Assembly: GCF_007830065.1 (NCBI RefSeq)
Contig: NZ_VLKK01000007.1
Coordinates: 1 to 64,000, forward strand
Direction of reading: 5' to 3'
DNA: 64,000 nucleotides
Source: Sphingobium wenxiniae
Lineage (GTDB): Bacteria > Pseudomonadota > Alphaproteobacteria > Sphingomonadales > Sphingomonadaceae
The position numbers were made by a program, and so were the translations under genes. Below, in pieces: positions 50,474-59,638 of this stretch (position 1 is its first letter; every line of letters starts with the position of its first letter). Below the pieces are notes generated by a model. That model saw only the letters and a program-made list of their open reading frames with translations, had not been told where the DNA came from and searched no databases.

Positions 50474-50760
50474 ATGTCGGTCGATTCCCCTGCTCGCGTT
50501 GTCGCGTGGCCCGATCTTTAAGGGCATCCAACGCAATGGGCCAGCCATGGTTGCATGGCTGGCCCGTGTTCGCGGCGTGAAGGGGACGCTTTGACCGTCA
50601 GTCCGCGCGAAGGCGGTGACGCTCCCCAGGCTTACGCTCTGCCGCTTCGCCCTCCCGCGGGCGATCCGTAAGGGAAGTGTAGCGCAGATCGGGCGAGTCG
50701 TCTCGCTTTCGATACGGCCTTATCGAAGGAAATAGGCGTCTTGCCGCTGGCGCGACGGGC
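50474..50760. other. intergenic region between aroC and the transporter gene
   Basis: No gene is supported. The middle (50600-50680) is GC-rich with possible self-pairing (GCGGTGACGC ... GCCGC; CCTCCCGCGGGCGATC) and the right part has TTCGATA-CGGCCT-TATCGAA (50708-50727), which may terminate aroC transcription. I cannot match the middle to any known RNA family. Confidence 0.4.
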
Positions 50761-51834
50761 TCAGCGCTCCCCGCACTGGGCCCGGTCGAGCAGCTTCTGG
50801 TCGGCCAGCACCAGCGCCATCATCGCTTCGACCACCGGAACGCCGCGAATGCCGACGCATGGGTCGTGGCGGCCCTTGGTCACGATGTTTGACGCCGCGC
50901 CTTCGCGGGTCACGGTTTCAACCGGGATCAGGATGGAGCTGGTCGGCTTGAAGGCGACGCGCAGCCTGATCGGCTGGCCCGTGGAGATGCCGCCCGCAAT
51001 GCCGCCCGCATGGTTGGCGAGGAAGTGGGGACCATCCTCCCCCGGAAGCATGGGATCGGCATTCTGCTCGCCGCGCAGGCGCGCGGCGGCGAAACCGTCG
51101 CCGATCTCCACGCCCTTGACCGCGTTGATACTCATCATCGCGGCGGCGAGTTCGCTGTCGAGCTTGGCATAGAGGGGCGCGCCCCAGCCCGCCGGAACGC
51201 CCGACGCGATGCATTCCACCACCGCGCCGAGGGAGGAGCCGTCCTTCCGGGCTTCGTCGACCAGCTTTTCCCAGCGCTTCGCGGCCTCCGGGTCAGGGCA
51301 GAAGAAGGGGTTGTTGCCGATCTCCGCCGCGTCGAAGCGGGCAGGATCGATGGCGTCTCCGCCGATCTCGCTCACATAGGCGAAAATGTCGACATCGGGA
51401 ATGACGAGCCGCGCGACCGCGCCCGCCGCCACCCGGCTCGCGGTTTCGCGGGCGGAGGAGCGGCCGCCGCCGCGATAGTCGCGAAAGCCGTATTTGGCGT
51501 CATAGGGATAATCGGCATGGCCGGGGCGATAGGCTTTTGCGACTTCCGAATAATCCTTCGAGCGCTGGTCGGTGTTTTCGATCATGAGGCTGATCGGGGT
51601 GCCGGTAGTGCGCCCCTCGAACACGCCCGACAGGATACGGATATCATCCGGCTCGCGGCGCTGGGTGGTGAATTTGGACGTGCCGGGCTTGCGCTTGTCG
51701 AGGAAGGGCTGGATGTCCGCTTCGCTCAGAAGCAGGCCGGGAGGACAGCCGTCAACGACCGCGCCGATGGCGGGTCCGTGGCTTTCGCCCCATGTGGTGA
51801 AGCGGAAAACGCGGCCGAAGGTGTTGAAGCTCAT
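50761..51834 (-). CDS. aroC: chorismate synthase
   Basis: The 357-residue protein has the AroC signature blocks: [80 protein letters not shown] and [11 protein letters not shown]. It makes chorismate from EPSP with reduced FMN, the last shikimate step. It follows a damaged DUF559 gene and lies downstream of fabI on the same strand, an arrangement of housekeeping genes. Confidence 0.96.
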   Translation of the reverse strand: MSFNTFGRVFRFTTWGESHGPAIGAVVDGCPPGLLLSEADIQPFLDKRKPGTSKFTTQRREPDDIRILSGVFEGRTTGTPISLMIENTDQRSKDYSEVAKAYRPGHADYPYDAKYGFRDYRGGGRSSARETASRVAAGAVARLVIPDVDIFAYVSEIGGDAIDPARFDAAEIGNNPFFCPDPEAAKRWEKLVDEARKDGSSLGAVVECIASGVPAGWGAPLYAKLDSELAAAMMSINAVKGVEIGDGFAAARLRGEQNADPMLPGEDGPHFLANHAGGIAGGISTGQPIRLRVAFKPTSSILIPVETVTREGAASNIVTKGRHDPCVGIRGVPVVEAMMALVLADQKLLDRAQCGER

Positions 51835-51836
51835 TA

Positions 51837-52223
51837 TGCCCGCTTTCCCTGGGAGAGGAAGGGACCCGCCGCATAGCGGTGGGAGGGTGAGGGGTAGTTG
51901 CGCGCCACGGCCATGATCTCTTCCAGCACTCCCTCGATATTCGTCATCACTTCAACATTACCAAAGCGGATCACATGAAAGCCCTCGCTTTCCAGAAAGG
52001 CAGTGCGATAGGCATCTTCCGCTTCGGTAAACGCATGGGTGTCGCCGTCAACCTCTATGTCGAGTCCGGCTTCGGGGCGACGAAATCGACGATATAGGGG
52101 CCGATCCCCGTCTGGCGACGGAATTTCATGCCGCCAAGCTGCCGGTTTCGCAGGCGGGAACAGAGGCGTTTTCCGGTTCGGCCTGATTGCGCCTCAGGTT
52201 TCGGGCTTTTTCGAGTTGGTGCA
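51837..52223 (-). pseudogene. DUF559 (Vsr-like endonuclease fold) gene with two frameshifts
   Basis: Reading from ATG 52223, MHQLEKARNLRRNQAEPEN is in one frame, LCSRLRNRQLGGMKFRRQTG then IGPYIVDFVAP continues in a second, and EAGLDIEVDGDTHAFTEAED through [12 protein letters not shown] and [16 protein letters not shown] in a third, ending at 51837. Joined, they form a typical DUF559 protein. The breaks lie near 52170-52185 and 52070-52085. It is bracketed by an inverted repeat pair, so it may be a small mobile or REP-associated gene now inactive. Confidence 0.8.
51851..51894. repeat. inverted repeat left of DUF559 pseudogene
   Basis: GGGAGAGG-AA-GGGACCCGCCGC and GCGGTGGGAGGGTGAGGGG match the reverse complement of 52231-52277 with few differences. 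It overlaps the 3' end of the pseudogene. Similar GGGAGAGGG / CCCTCACCC elements are frequent between proteobacterial genes. Confidence 0.75.
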
Positions 52224-52230
52224 TCTTTGC

Positions 52231-52277
52231 CCCCTCACCCTCCCACCGTTGCGCGGCGGGTCCCTCCCTCTCCCCCG
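52231..52277. repeat. inverted repeat right of DUF559 pseudogene
   Basis: CCCCTCACCCTCCCACCG followed by GCGGCGGGTCCC and CCCTCTCCC, the partner of 51851-51894 in opposite orientation. It lies 8 bp upstream of the pseudogene start and 19 bp from the fabI stop. Confidence 0.75.
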
Positions 52278-52295
52278 CAGGGAGAGGGGTTATTC

Positions 52296-53102
52296 TCACT
52301 TGTCCAGCGCGATATCGGGCGCGTCTTCGGCCTTCATGCCGATGACGTTGTAGCCTGCGTCGACATGATGGACTTCGCCGGTCACGCCCGATGCGAGATC
52401 GGAGAGGAGGTAGAGGCCAGCACCGCCCACATCCTCGATCGTGACGTTGCGGCGGAGCGGGCTGTTCAGTTCGTTCCACTTCATGATGTAGCGGAAATCG
52501 CCGATGCCGCTCGCCGCCAGCGTCTTGATGGGTCCTGCGGAGATCGCGTTGACACGGATGTTCTCTGGGCCAAGGTCCATCGCCAGATATTTGACGCTGG
52601 TTTCCAGCGCCGCCTTCGCCACGCCCATCACATTATAATGAGGAATGACCTTTTCCGCGCCATAATAGCTCAGCGTCAACAGGCTGCCGCCCTGCGCCAT
52701 CAGGGCGCGGGCGCGTTTCGCCACCGCGACGAAGCTGTAGGCGGAAATATTCATCGTCATCAGGAAGTTTTCGAGGCTGGTGTCGACATATTTGCCGCGC
52801 AACTCGTTCTTGTCCGAAAAGCCGATGGCGTGGACGACGAAGTCGAGCTTGCCCCAGCGCGCGCGAATCTCGTCAAAGGCGATGTCGAGCCTTTCCATGT
52901 CCGACACGTCGCATTCAATCAGGAAATCCGATCCCAATTCCTCAGCCAGCGGTTTCACCCGCTTGGCCAGCGCCTCGCCCTGGTAGGAGAAAGCCAGTTC
53001 CGCCCCTTGCGCCCGTAGCGCCTTGGAAATGCCCCAGGCCAGCGACTTGTCGTTCGCAAGGCCCATGATGAGGCCACGCTTTCCTGCCATCAAGCCGTTC
53101 AT
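52296..53102 (-). CDS. fabI: enoyl-[acyl-carrier-protein] reductase (NADH)
   Basis: The 268-residue protein has GLIMGLANDKSLAWGISKAL, the FabI cofactor segment, SYQGEALAKRVKPLAEELGS and the catalytic Tyr-x6-Lys in LSYYGAEKVIPHYNVMGVAK. It reduces enoyl-ACP in the last step of each fatty acid elongation cycle and is the target of triclosan. It lies 2 bp downstream of the YihY gene, on the same strand. Confidence 0.96.
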   Translation of the reverse strand: MNGLMAGKRGLIMGLANDKSLAWGISKALRAQGAELAFSYQGEALAKRVKPLAEELGSDFLIECDVSDMERLDIAFDEIRARWGKLDFVVHAIGFSDKNELRGKYVDTSLENFLMTMNISAYSFVAVAKRARALMAQGGSLLTLSYYGAEKVIPHYNVMGVAKAALETSVKYLAMDLGPENIRVNAISAGPIKTLAASGIGDFRYIMKWNELNSPLRRNVTIEDVGGAGLYLLSDLASGVTGEVHHVDAGYNVIGMKAEDAPDIALDK

Positions 53103-53104
53103 TA

Positions 53105-54067
53105 TTATGTCCCGTTCCCTTTTATGTCCGGCGCCGGCTCCCCCTCTTCCTCCTCAGGAAATTCCGCGAGCGCCGCATTGAGTTCCGCGCCAATTACCAC
53201 GCCAAGCCCGACGAGGAAGAAAAAAATGAGGGCAATCATCACACCGGCCAGACTGCCATAGGTGCGGTCATAACCGCCGAGCAGCGACAAGGTGGGCGGC
53301 AGCAGCAGCGTCACCCCATACCACCAGAGCGTCGTCGCGACCGCGCCGGGCCATTTGGGGAAGCGCGGGTCCTTGTAGAGGCTGGGCGTCAGCGACCAGT
53401 AGAGGGACCAGAGCGCGACGCCCAGGATCGCGGCGGGCACCAGCTTGGTGAGGGTCACGATGCGGATGGCGTCGTCGGCGAAGGGGAACAGCCGGTTCAG
53501 AAACTCTTCCACGCCGATGATGACGACCTGAAGCGAGAAGGCGAACATCACCGCGAACACGCTGACCATGGTGATGCCGATCGCGGTCAGGCGGTAATGC
53601 CAGAAGGACCGGGTGCTTTTCGTGCCATAGGCGCGGCGCAATATATCGCGGATCGTTTCGATGAGACTGCCGACGGTCCACAGGCCCACCAGCCCGCCGA
53701 ACCAGAGCAGCGGCCCGGTGCGCGCGGTCAGCACGTCGTTGATCGGCTGGCGGATCACATCGGCGACGCCGCGCGGCAGATTGTCGAGGAAAGCGCCCAC
53801 CGCCGCCAGCCCGTCCTGCGACCGGCCGAAGATGCTGGCGACCGCCGCCGCCACGATGAAGAAGGGGAACAGCGTCATCAGCGAGAGATAGGCAAGGTTC
53901 CCGGCATGGATGAAGCCGTCGCTATAGGTGCCGACGGCCACGCGCTTCATGACTTCGAAGGCGTGGCTGCCGGGACGGACCCGGTCGATCTGGCGGTTGA
54001 GGCGGCTGCGCGCCTGATGCGCGACGTGGCGGCGCGATTCAGGGGAAAGGGGCGAAGGCTGCGGCAT
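53105..54067 (-). CDS. YihY/BrkB-family inner-membrane protein
   Basis: The 320-residue protein shows the YihY pattern: GNLAYLSLMTLFPFFIVAAA, WTVGSLIETIRDILRRAYGT and FPKWPGAVATTLWWYGVTLL, with six predicted transmembrane helices and an acidic soluble tail. The family was once called ribonuclease BN in error; its true role is unsettled. It is in a minus-strand run with the DnaJ-like gene upstream and fabI downstream. Confidence 0.9.
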   Translation of the reverse strand: MPQPSPLSPESRRHVAHQARSRLNRQIDRVRPGSHAFEVMKRVAVGTYSDGFIHAGNLAYLSLMTLFPFFIVAAAVASIFGRSQDGLAAVGAFLDNLPRGVADVIRQPINDVLTARTGPLLWFGGLVGLWTVGSLIETIRDILRRAYGTKSTRSFWHYRLTAIGITMVSVFAVMFAFSLQVVIIGVEEFLNRLFPFADDAIRIVTLTKLVPAAILGVALWSLYWSLTPSLYKDPRFPKWPGAVATTLWWYGVTLLLPPTLSLLGGYDRTYGSLAGVMIALIFFFLVGLGVVIGAELNAALAEFPEEEEGEPAPDIKGNGT

Positions 54068-54082
54068 TCGCCCTATAACCCC

Positions 54083-55006
54083 TCAAACGCCCAGATGGGA
54101 CCGGATGGCGCGGCTGTCCTGCCAACCATCGATAAACACCTTGAGCGCCGCATCGTCGGCGGGCACGTCGATCTGGAGCGTGACGAGCTGGTCGCCGCGC
54201 TGGCCGCCCTTCGCGGTGAAACCCTTGCCGCGCAGGCGCAGCGTCTTGCCGGAGGTGGACCCGGCGGGGACGCCGAGCATCACCGGGCCGTCGACGGTCG
54301 GCACCTTGACCTTGCCGCCCTTTACCGCTTCGTCGAGGGTGACGGGGAGGTCGAGGAGGACATTGTCGCCGTCCCGCTTGAAGAAGGGATGCGGCTTGAC
54401 GTCGATGGTGACGATGGCGTCACCCGCGCCGCCGGGGCCGGGCTGGCCCTTGCCGGAAAGACGCATCTGCGTGCCGCTCTCGACCCCGGCGGGAAGCTTG
54501 AGGTCGATGGTCTTGCCGTCCTGAAGCGTGATCCGCTGGGGTGCGAGCGTGGCGGCGTCGACGAAGGACACCGCCAGACGATAGGCGGCATTGGCGCCCT
54601 TTTGCGGAGGCGCATTGCGGCCGAAGCCGCCGCCACGCCGGCCCCCGCCACTGAATAGTCCTTCGAAAATATCCCCGAAATCCGCGCTGCCGCCGTTAAA
54701 TTCGAAGCCGCCCGCCTGGCCCCCGCCCGGATGCCCGCGAAAGCCGCCGCCTCCACCGCCGCCAAAGCCGAAGGGCGCAGTCGGATTGCCGTCTGCGTCG
54801 ATCTCCCCCCGGTCGAAGCGGGCGCGCTTGTCCTTGTCGGACAGCAGGTCATAGGCATTGGTGACGGAGGAGAATTTCTCCGCCGCCCTGGGATTGTCCT
54901 TGTTCCGGTCGGGATGCAGTTCCTTGGCGAGCTTGCGATAGGCGGACTTGATTTCCGCCTCGCTCGCGCCGCGTGCGACGCCCAATGTGGAATAGGGATC
55001 GGCCAT
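54083..55006 (-). CDS. DnaJ-class co-chaperone (CbpA-like)
   Basis: The 307-residue protein begins with a J domain (PYSTLGVARGASEAEIKSAY, then AKELHPDRNKDNP with HPD), followed by a Gly/Phe-rich linker (FGFGGGGGGGFRGHPGGGQA) and the two C-terminal peptide-binding domains (ITLQDGKTIDLKLPAGVESG, GPVMLGVPAGSTSGKTLRLR). No zinc-finger domain is present, so it is CbpA-type. It stimulates DnaK. Confidence 0.93.
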   Translation of the reverse strand: MADPYSTLGVARGASEAEIKSAYRKLAKELHPDRNKDNPRAAEKFSSVTNAYDLLSDKDKRARFDRGEIDADGNPTAPFGFGGGGGGGFRGHPGGGQAGGFEFNGGSADFGDIFEGLFSGGGRRGGGFGRNAPPQKGANAAYRLAVSFVDAATLAPQRITLQDGKTIDLKLPAGVESGTQMRLSGKGQPGPGGAGDAIVTIDVKPHPFFKRDGDNVLLDLPVTLDEAVKGGKVKVPTVDGPVMLGVPAGSTSGKTLRLRGKGFTAKGGQRGDQLVTLQIDVPADDAALKVFIDGWQDSRAIRSHLGV

Positions 55007-55138
55007 CTACGCTGTGTTACCTTTATCTTTAACGGTGGAAAGCGAATTTGCCCATCTATGTGGAGAAAAGCGCCGCCGCGTTCAAGTTGCGGCTGGCCTG
55101 TATCGACAGCCGAAGCGCTTCTTCCTAAGGTCGGGGGC

Positions 55139-55714
55139 ATGACAGACCCCTTTGCCCTGTTCGATGAGTGGTATGCGCAAGCGCGCCAGAGCGAGATCAA
55201 CGACAGCAACGCCATGGCGCTGGCCACCGCCGACGAGCGTGGGCGGCCTTCGGCGCGGATGGTGCTGCTCAAAGGGCATGGGCCGGACGGATTCGTCTTC
55301 TACACAAATTTCGAGGGGCGCAAGGCGGGCGAGCTGCTGGACAATCCCCATGCCGCGCTGCTGTTCCATTGGAAGTCGCTGCGGCGGCAGGTCCGGATCG
55401 AGGGGCCGGTGGGGCGCGTGGACGAGGCCGCCGCTGACGCCTATTTCGCGACGCGCAGCCGCGACAGCCAGCTTGGCGCATGGGCGTCCGACCAGTCGCA
55501 GCCGCTGCCTTCGCGAGAGGTGTTCATGGCCCGCTATGAGGAAATGCGCGCCCGGTTCGAGGGCGGGCTGGTGCCGCGCCCGCCGCACTGGTCGGGCTTT
55601 CGCGTGAAGCCGCAGCGAATCGAGTTCTGGCAGGATCGCGAGCACCGGCTGCACGAACGCCGCCTGTTCACACGGCATGGTGATGAATGGCATGAGGGGA
55701 TGCTGTATCCTTAG
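55139..55714 (+). CDS. pdxH: pyridoxamine 5'-phosphate oxidase
   Basis: The 191-residue protein has the PdxH blocks NAMALATADERGRPSARMVL, GFVFYTNFEGRKAGELLDNP and LFHWKSLRRQVRIEGPVGRV, and ends with RRLFTRHGDEWHEGMLYP. It uses FMN to make pyridoxal 5'-phosphate. ATG 55139 begins the conserved sequence. It is divergent from the DnaJ-like gene across 132 bp. Confidence 0.96.
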   Translation: MTDPFALFDEWYAQARQSEINDSNAMALATADERGRPSARMVLLKGHGPDGFVFYTNFEGRKAGELLDNPHAALLFHWKSLRRQVRIEGPVGRVDEAAADAYFATRSRDSQLGAWASDQSQPLPSREVFMARYEEMRARFEGGLVPRPPHWSGFRVKPQRIEFWQDREHRLHERRLFTRHGDEWHEGMLYP

Positions 55715-55720
55715 CGGGCT

Positions 55721-56179
55721 TCAACCCCGCCCGCGATAGCCCGGCACGTCCTGCGGCGGGAGCCACATTCCTGCGGGCGGCTCGCCCGATTGCCAGAACA
55801 CGTCGATGGGGATGCCTCCGCGCGGATACCAGTAGCCGCCGATGCGGAGCCAGAGCGGCTTCATTTCGGTGAACAGCCGCTCGCCAATACCGACGGTGCA
55901 ATCCTCATGGAAGGCGGCATGGTTGCGGAAGGCGCCGAGGAAGAGCTTCAATGACTTCGATTCGACGATGGTGGCGGCGGGCGCGTAATCGATCACCAGA
56001 TGGGCGAAATCGGGTTGCCCCGTCACCGGGCAAAGCGAGGTAAATTCCGGCGCGGTGAAGCGCACCAGATAAGGTTTTCCGGGGCGCGGATTGGGGACAT
56101 AGTCGAGGACGGCCTCTTCCGGGCGCTGGGGCAGCGCGCTGGTCCGGCCGAGGTGGATCGGGTGGGGCGTGTCGGTCAT
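55721..56179 (-). CDS. queF: NADPH-dependent 7-cyano-7-deazaguanine reductase
   Basis: The 152-residue protein matches short-form Que[21 protein letters not shown] with the catalytic cysteine, [20 protein letters not shown] and [12 protein letters not shown]. It reduces preQ0 to preQ1 in queuosine synthesis. ATG 56179 begins the family alignment. It is convergent with pdxH, 6 bp apart. Confidence 0.95.
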   Translation of the reverse strand: MTDTPHPIHLGRTSALPQRPEEAVLDYVPNPRPGKPYLVRFTAPEFTSLCPVTGQPDFAHLVIDYAPAATIVESKSLKLFLGAFRNHAAFHEDCTVGIGERLFTEMKPLWLRIGGYWYPRGGIPIDVFWQSGEPPAGMWLPPQDVPGYRGRG

Positions 56180-56269
56180 GGCGGCCCATCTACGCGATTG
56201 CACGCATAAAGTCATGGGGGACGATCCGTTCATCTACTGTTCAGGTGGTGCATTGCCTTGGCTGCGCCC

Positions 56270-57517
56270 ATGGGGCCTTGTCGCTTGATCCTTTCCTTGG
56301 TGCCGCTGCTGCTGGCGACGAGCGCGCTTGCCCAGCAGGGCGAGGGCAGCGGACCGGTCATGAACCTGCCGCGCGGCAACACGCAAAGCGTGCCGCCCGA
56401 TAACCGGCAGGGTCCGGAACTGGACGTGTTCCGCGATTCGGCGACGCCGGCGGTCATACCGCCCCCTGCCGTGGTCCTGCCGCCGGTGGTGACGCCGACC
56501 GCGCCGCCGCCTGTCGTCCCTCAGCCGACGACGCAGACGCCCGCGCCGCGCGCGCCCGAGGCCCGGACAGAGCGGAACGCGCCACGCCGCGAACCGCGTG
56601 AAGCCGACAGGTCCGCGCCTGACCAGACTGAACGCACAACCAGCGAGGTCCCCTCGACCGCCACGCCGGAATCGCAGGCCGTGCCTGCTTCCGCGCCGGA
56701 TGAAGCCGCCAACGCCGCGCCTGTGCCTGCCGAACCGGCTCCGGCGGCGGAGGCTTCGAGCGAAGGCCTGCCCTGGCTCTGGATCGCTGGCGGGATCGTG
56801 CTGCTCGCTGCGGCCTTCTTTCTTGGGCGCAGACGGAACGAATCCAACGAGGACGAGGCTGTGCCGGAGCCTGTGGAGCCGGTCGCGGCCGAGTCTGTTG
56901 CCGAGGAAACGGCCCCTCCCCCTTCGCCCGCGCCCGTCGCGCCTCCACCGCCTCCGCTCACGCCCGCCCCCCAAGCGGTTGCCGACACGATAACGGACCG
57001 CGCCCGGATCGACCTTTCGCTGGAGGTGACGGGGGCGCGCAATTCGCTGATGGGGCTGACGGTCGGTTATGCGCTGACGCTCACCAATCGGGGCGAGCGG
57101 ACCGCGCAGGATGTGCTGGTGCGCGGGTTGATCGGCAATGCGGGCGGGGATCAGCAGACGCTGCTCCAGCCGTTCGTGAGCGGCCAGACCGGCCTGCCGC
57201 TCCATTCCGCCGTGGCGATCGCGCCGGGGGCCAGCCAGCGCCTGACCGGCGAACTGCGGCTGACGGCGGACCAGATCGTGCCGGTGCCGATGGGCGAGCG
57301 GCTGCTGCTGATCCCGCTCGCGGCCTTTGACGCGCAATATCGCTGGGGCGAGGACAGCGCCGATCCGGCGGGCACGGGCCGCGCCGGGGGCGCCTTCATC
57401 ATCGGGCAGGAGCAGGAGCCGCGCGCCGAGCGGCTGTCGCCCTTCCGCCTCGACCTTGGCCCGCGCCAGTACCGGCGGCCAGGCGCGCGCGTCGCGCGGC
57501 AGTTCGGGCGAAACTGA
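56270..57517 (+). CDS. proline-rich single-pass membrane protein, unknown function
   Basis: The 415-residue protein has a signal-like N-terminus (LILSLVPLLLATSALAQQ), a long low-complexity Pro/Ala/Thr part (residues 60-165), one transmembrane helix (LPWLWIAGGIVLLAAAFFLG), a second Pro/Ala stretch, and a C-terminal beta-type domain (LTVGYALTLTNRGERTAQDV). The last domain resembles those for extracytoplasmic or cytoplasmic beta-sandwich binding. ATG 56270 is preferred to the upstream TTG 56258. Confidence 0.6.
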   Translation: MGPCRLILSLVPLLLATSALAQQGEGSGPVMNLPRGNTQSVPPDNRQGPELDVFRDSATPAVIPPPAVVLPPVVTPTAPPPVVPQPTTQTPAPRAPEARTERNAPRREPREADRSAPDQTERTTSEVPSTATPESQAVPASAPDEAANAAPVPAEPAPAAEASSEGLPWLWIAGGIVLLAAAFFLGRRRNESNEDEAVPEPVEPVAAESVAEETAPPPSPAPVAPPPPPLTPAPQAVADTITDRARIDLSLEVTGARNSLMGLTVGYALTLTNRGERTAQDVLVRGLIGNAGGDQQTLLQPFVSGQTGLPLHSAVAIAPGASQRLTGELRLTADQIVPVPMGERLLLIPLAAFDAQYRWGEDSADPAGTGRAGGAFIIGQEQEPRAERLSPFRLDLGPRQYRRPGARVARQFGRN

Positions 57518-57572
57518 CGGCCCCCTTTGCAGCGCCGTCCGCCCACCCTATCAAGGGTGGCGACAGCAGCGC

Positions 57573-58430
57573 ATGGGATGGATGATGGACATATTGATGT
57601 CGACCGAATGGCTGGCCGGGGAACTGGGCAAGGATGATCTGCGGATCGTCGACGCCAGCCTGTTCCTGCCCGGTGCGCCGCGCGATCCCCGCGCCGAGTT
57701 CGAGCAGGCGCATATTCCGGGTGCCGCCTTTCTGGACCTGCCGACGTTGGCCGATCCCAATGATCCGCGACCCGGCATGTTGCCGACCGACGCCTTCATG
57801 ACGGAGCGGTGCCGGGCGCTGGGGATAAGCACCGACAGCCGCATCATCGTCTATGACAACAGCCCCACGCACAGCGCAGCGCGGGGATGGTGGATGATGC
57901 GGCTTTATGGCGTGGGCAAGGGGGCCGCTATCCTCGACGGCGGCCTGCCTAAATGGGTGGCGGAGGGGCGTCCGACGGAAAGCGGCGCGGTGTCGCCTCC
58001 GACGGGCGATGCGGTGGCGCGGCGGGCTGCCGGGCAGGTGCGGACGATGGACGATCTGATCGCCAATGTGGAAAGCCGCGCCGAAGCGGTGATCGACGCG
58101 CGCGGGGCTGCGCGCTTTACCGGCGAAGAGAAGGAACCGCGCCCCGGCATGGCGTCGGGACATATTCCGGGGTCGCGCAACCTGCCTTCCTCCGCCCTGT
58201 TCAACGCCGACAACAGCATGAAGTCGGGCGAGGAATTGCGGCAATTGTTCGCGCAGGCGGGCCTCGATTTTGGACGTCCGGTCATCACCACATGCGGCAG
58301 CGGCGTGACGGCGGCGATCCTGCTGGCGGGGCTGGAACTGATCGGGAAAACGGACGTGACGCTGTATGATGGGAGTTGGTCCGAATGGGGATTCGACCCC
58401 GCCACGCCCAAGGCGACGGGCGCGGCATGA
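57573..58430 (+). CDS. sseA: 3-mercaptopyruvate sulfurtransferase (two rhodanese domains)
   Basis: The protein has about 285 residues. An inactive first rhodanese domain (LRIVDASLFLPGAPRDPRAE ... SRIIVYDNSPTHSAARGWWM) precedes the active one, whose loop TTCGSGVTAAIL carries the nucleophilic cysteine in the CGSGVT form that favours mercaptopyruvate over thiosulfate. Starts at ATG 57573, 57582 or 57585 are possible. It overlaps the next gene by 4 bp, pairing sulfur-transfer with thioether cleavage. Confidence 0.9.
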   Translation: MGWMMDILMSTEWLAGELGKDDLRIVDASLFLPGAPRDPRAEFEQAHIPGAAFLDLPTLADPNDPRPGMLPTDAFMTERCRALGISTDSRIIVYDNSPTHSAARGWWMMRLYGVGKGAAILDGGLPKWVAEGRPTESGAVSPPTGDAVARRAAGQVRTMDDLIANVESRAEAVIDARGAARFTGEEKEPRPGMASGHIPGSRNLPSSALFNADNSMKSGEELRQLFAQAGLDFGRPVITTCGSGVTAAILLAGLELIGKTDVTLYDGSWSEWGFDPATPKATGAA

Positions 58431-59638
58431 GCGGGAAGGATGAACGCAAGCCGCTGACGAAGCTGGCGCAGGCGGGACGTAAGGCCGAATGGACCGGAAT
58501 GCCCGGGCAGCCGGGCGGCATCGTCAGCCCGCCGGTGTGGCGCGCGTCTACGATCCTGTATGACGATGTGGCGCATCTGCGCCGCGCCGCTGGGTCCAGC
58601 ACGCATGAGCGGCTGTTCTACGGGCGCAAGGGGACGCCGACCGCATGGAGCCTGGCCGATGCGTTGACGGAGATGGAGCCGGGCGCGGCGGGGACGATGC
58701 TCTTTCCCTCCGGCGTGGCAGCCATCGCCTGCGCGCTGATGGCGGTGCTGCGGCCGGGCGACCAGTTGTTGATGACCGACAGCGCCTATGATCCGACGCG
58801 CGCTTTCTGCGAACAGGTGCTGAGGCCCTTTGGCGTCGAGACGGTCTATTATGACCCGACTATCGGCGCGGGGATCGCTGGCCTGCTGACGGAACGGACG
58901 CGCGCCATCTTCCTCGAAAGTCCCGGCAGCCTGACCTTCGAAGTGCAGGACGTGCCCGCCATCGTGGCGGTCGCGAAGGAGAAGGGCATCGTCACGCTCA
59001 TCGACAATACATGGGCGACGCCGCTGTTCTTCCCGGCGCTGGGGCATGGGGTGGATGTCTCCATCCTCGCCTGCACCAAATATATCGTCGGGCATAGCGA
59101 CGTGATGATCGGCTCCGTCACCGCCCATGAGGCGTGGTTTCCCAAGGTCCGGCAGACGGCCTATCTGTTCGGGCAGATGACCAGTCCCGACGACGCATGG
59201 CTGACTTCGCGCGGCCTCAGGACGCTGGGCGTGCGGCTGAAGCAGCATCAGGAGAGCGCGCTGGCCATCGCGCTTTGGCTGAAGGAGCAGCCCGATGTGG
59301 CACGGGTGCTGCATCCCGCCCTACCCGATTGTCCGGGGCATGATCTGTGGGCGCGGGATTTTTCCGGCTGCTCCGGCCTGTTCAGCTTCATCCTGAAAGG
59401 CGGCGATGAGAAGGCGCGCGCCGCGCTGATCGACGGGCTTGCGCATTTCGGCATCGGCTATAGCTGGGGCGGGTTCGAAAGCCTTGCCCTGCCGGTCGAT
59501 CCGGCCCGTTACCGCAGCGCGACGACATGGGAGGCCGAAGGGCCAGCCGTGCGCCTGCATATCGGATTGGAAGATCCCGCCGACCTGATCGCGGACCTCG
59601 ATGCGGGCCTTGCCCGGTTCCGCGCGGCGCGGGGATGA
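58427..59638 (+). CDS. metC: cystathionine beta-lyase (Cys/Met metabolism PLP enzyme)
   Basis: The 403-residue protein has the fold type I layout: GGIVSPPVWRASTILYDDVA, FYGRKGTPTAWSLADALTEM, LMTDSAYDPTRAFCEQVLRP and the PLP-lysine segment ILACTKYIVGHSDVMIGSV. It splits cystathionine to homocysteine, pyruvate and ammonia. ATG 58427 overlaps the sseA stop by 4 bp and its own stop overlaps the MscS start. Confidence 0.9.
   Translation: MSGKDERKPLTKLAQAGRKAEWTGMPGQPGGIVSPPVWRASTILYDDVAHLRRAAGSSTHERLFYGRKGTPTAWSLADALTEMEPGAAGTMLFPSGVAAIACALMAVLRPGDQLLMTDSAYDPTRAFCEQVLRPFGVETVYYDPTIGAGIAGLLTERTRAIFLESPGSLTFEVQDVPAIVAVAKEKGIVTLIDNTWATPLFFPALGHGVDVSILACTKYIVGHSDVMIGSVTAHEAWFPKVRQTAYLFGQMTSPDDAWLTSRGLRTLGVRLKQHQESALAIALWLKEQPDVARVLHPALPDCPGHDLWARDFSGCSGLFSFILKGGDEKARAALIDGLAHFGIGYSWGGFESLALPVDPARYRSATTWEAEGPAVRLHIGLEDPADLIADLDAGLARFRAARG

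Noticed and set aside
50600..50690. Possible structured RNA gene between aroC and the transporter
   Set aside because: Self-complementary GC-rich sequence but no match in memory to SRP, tmRNA, 6S or riboswitch cores.
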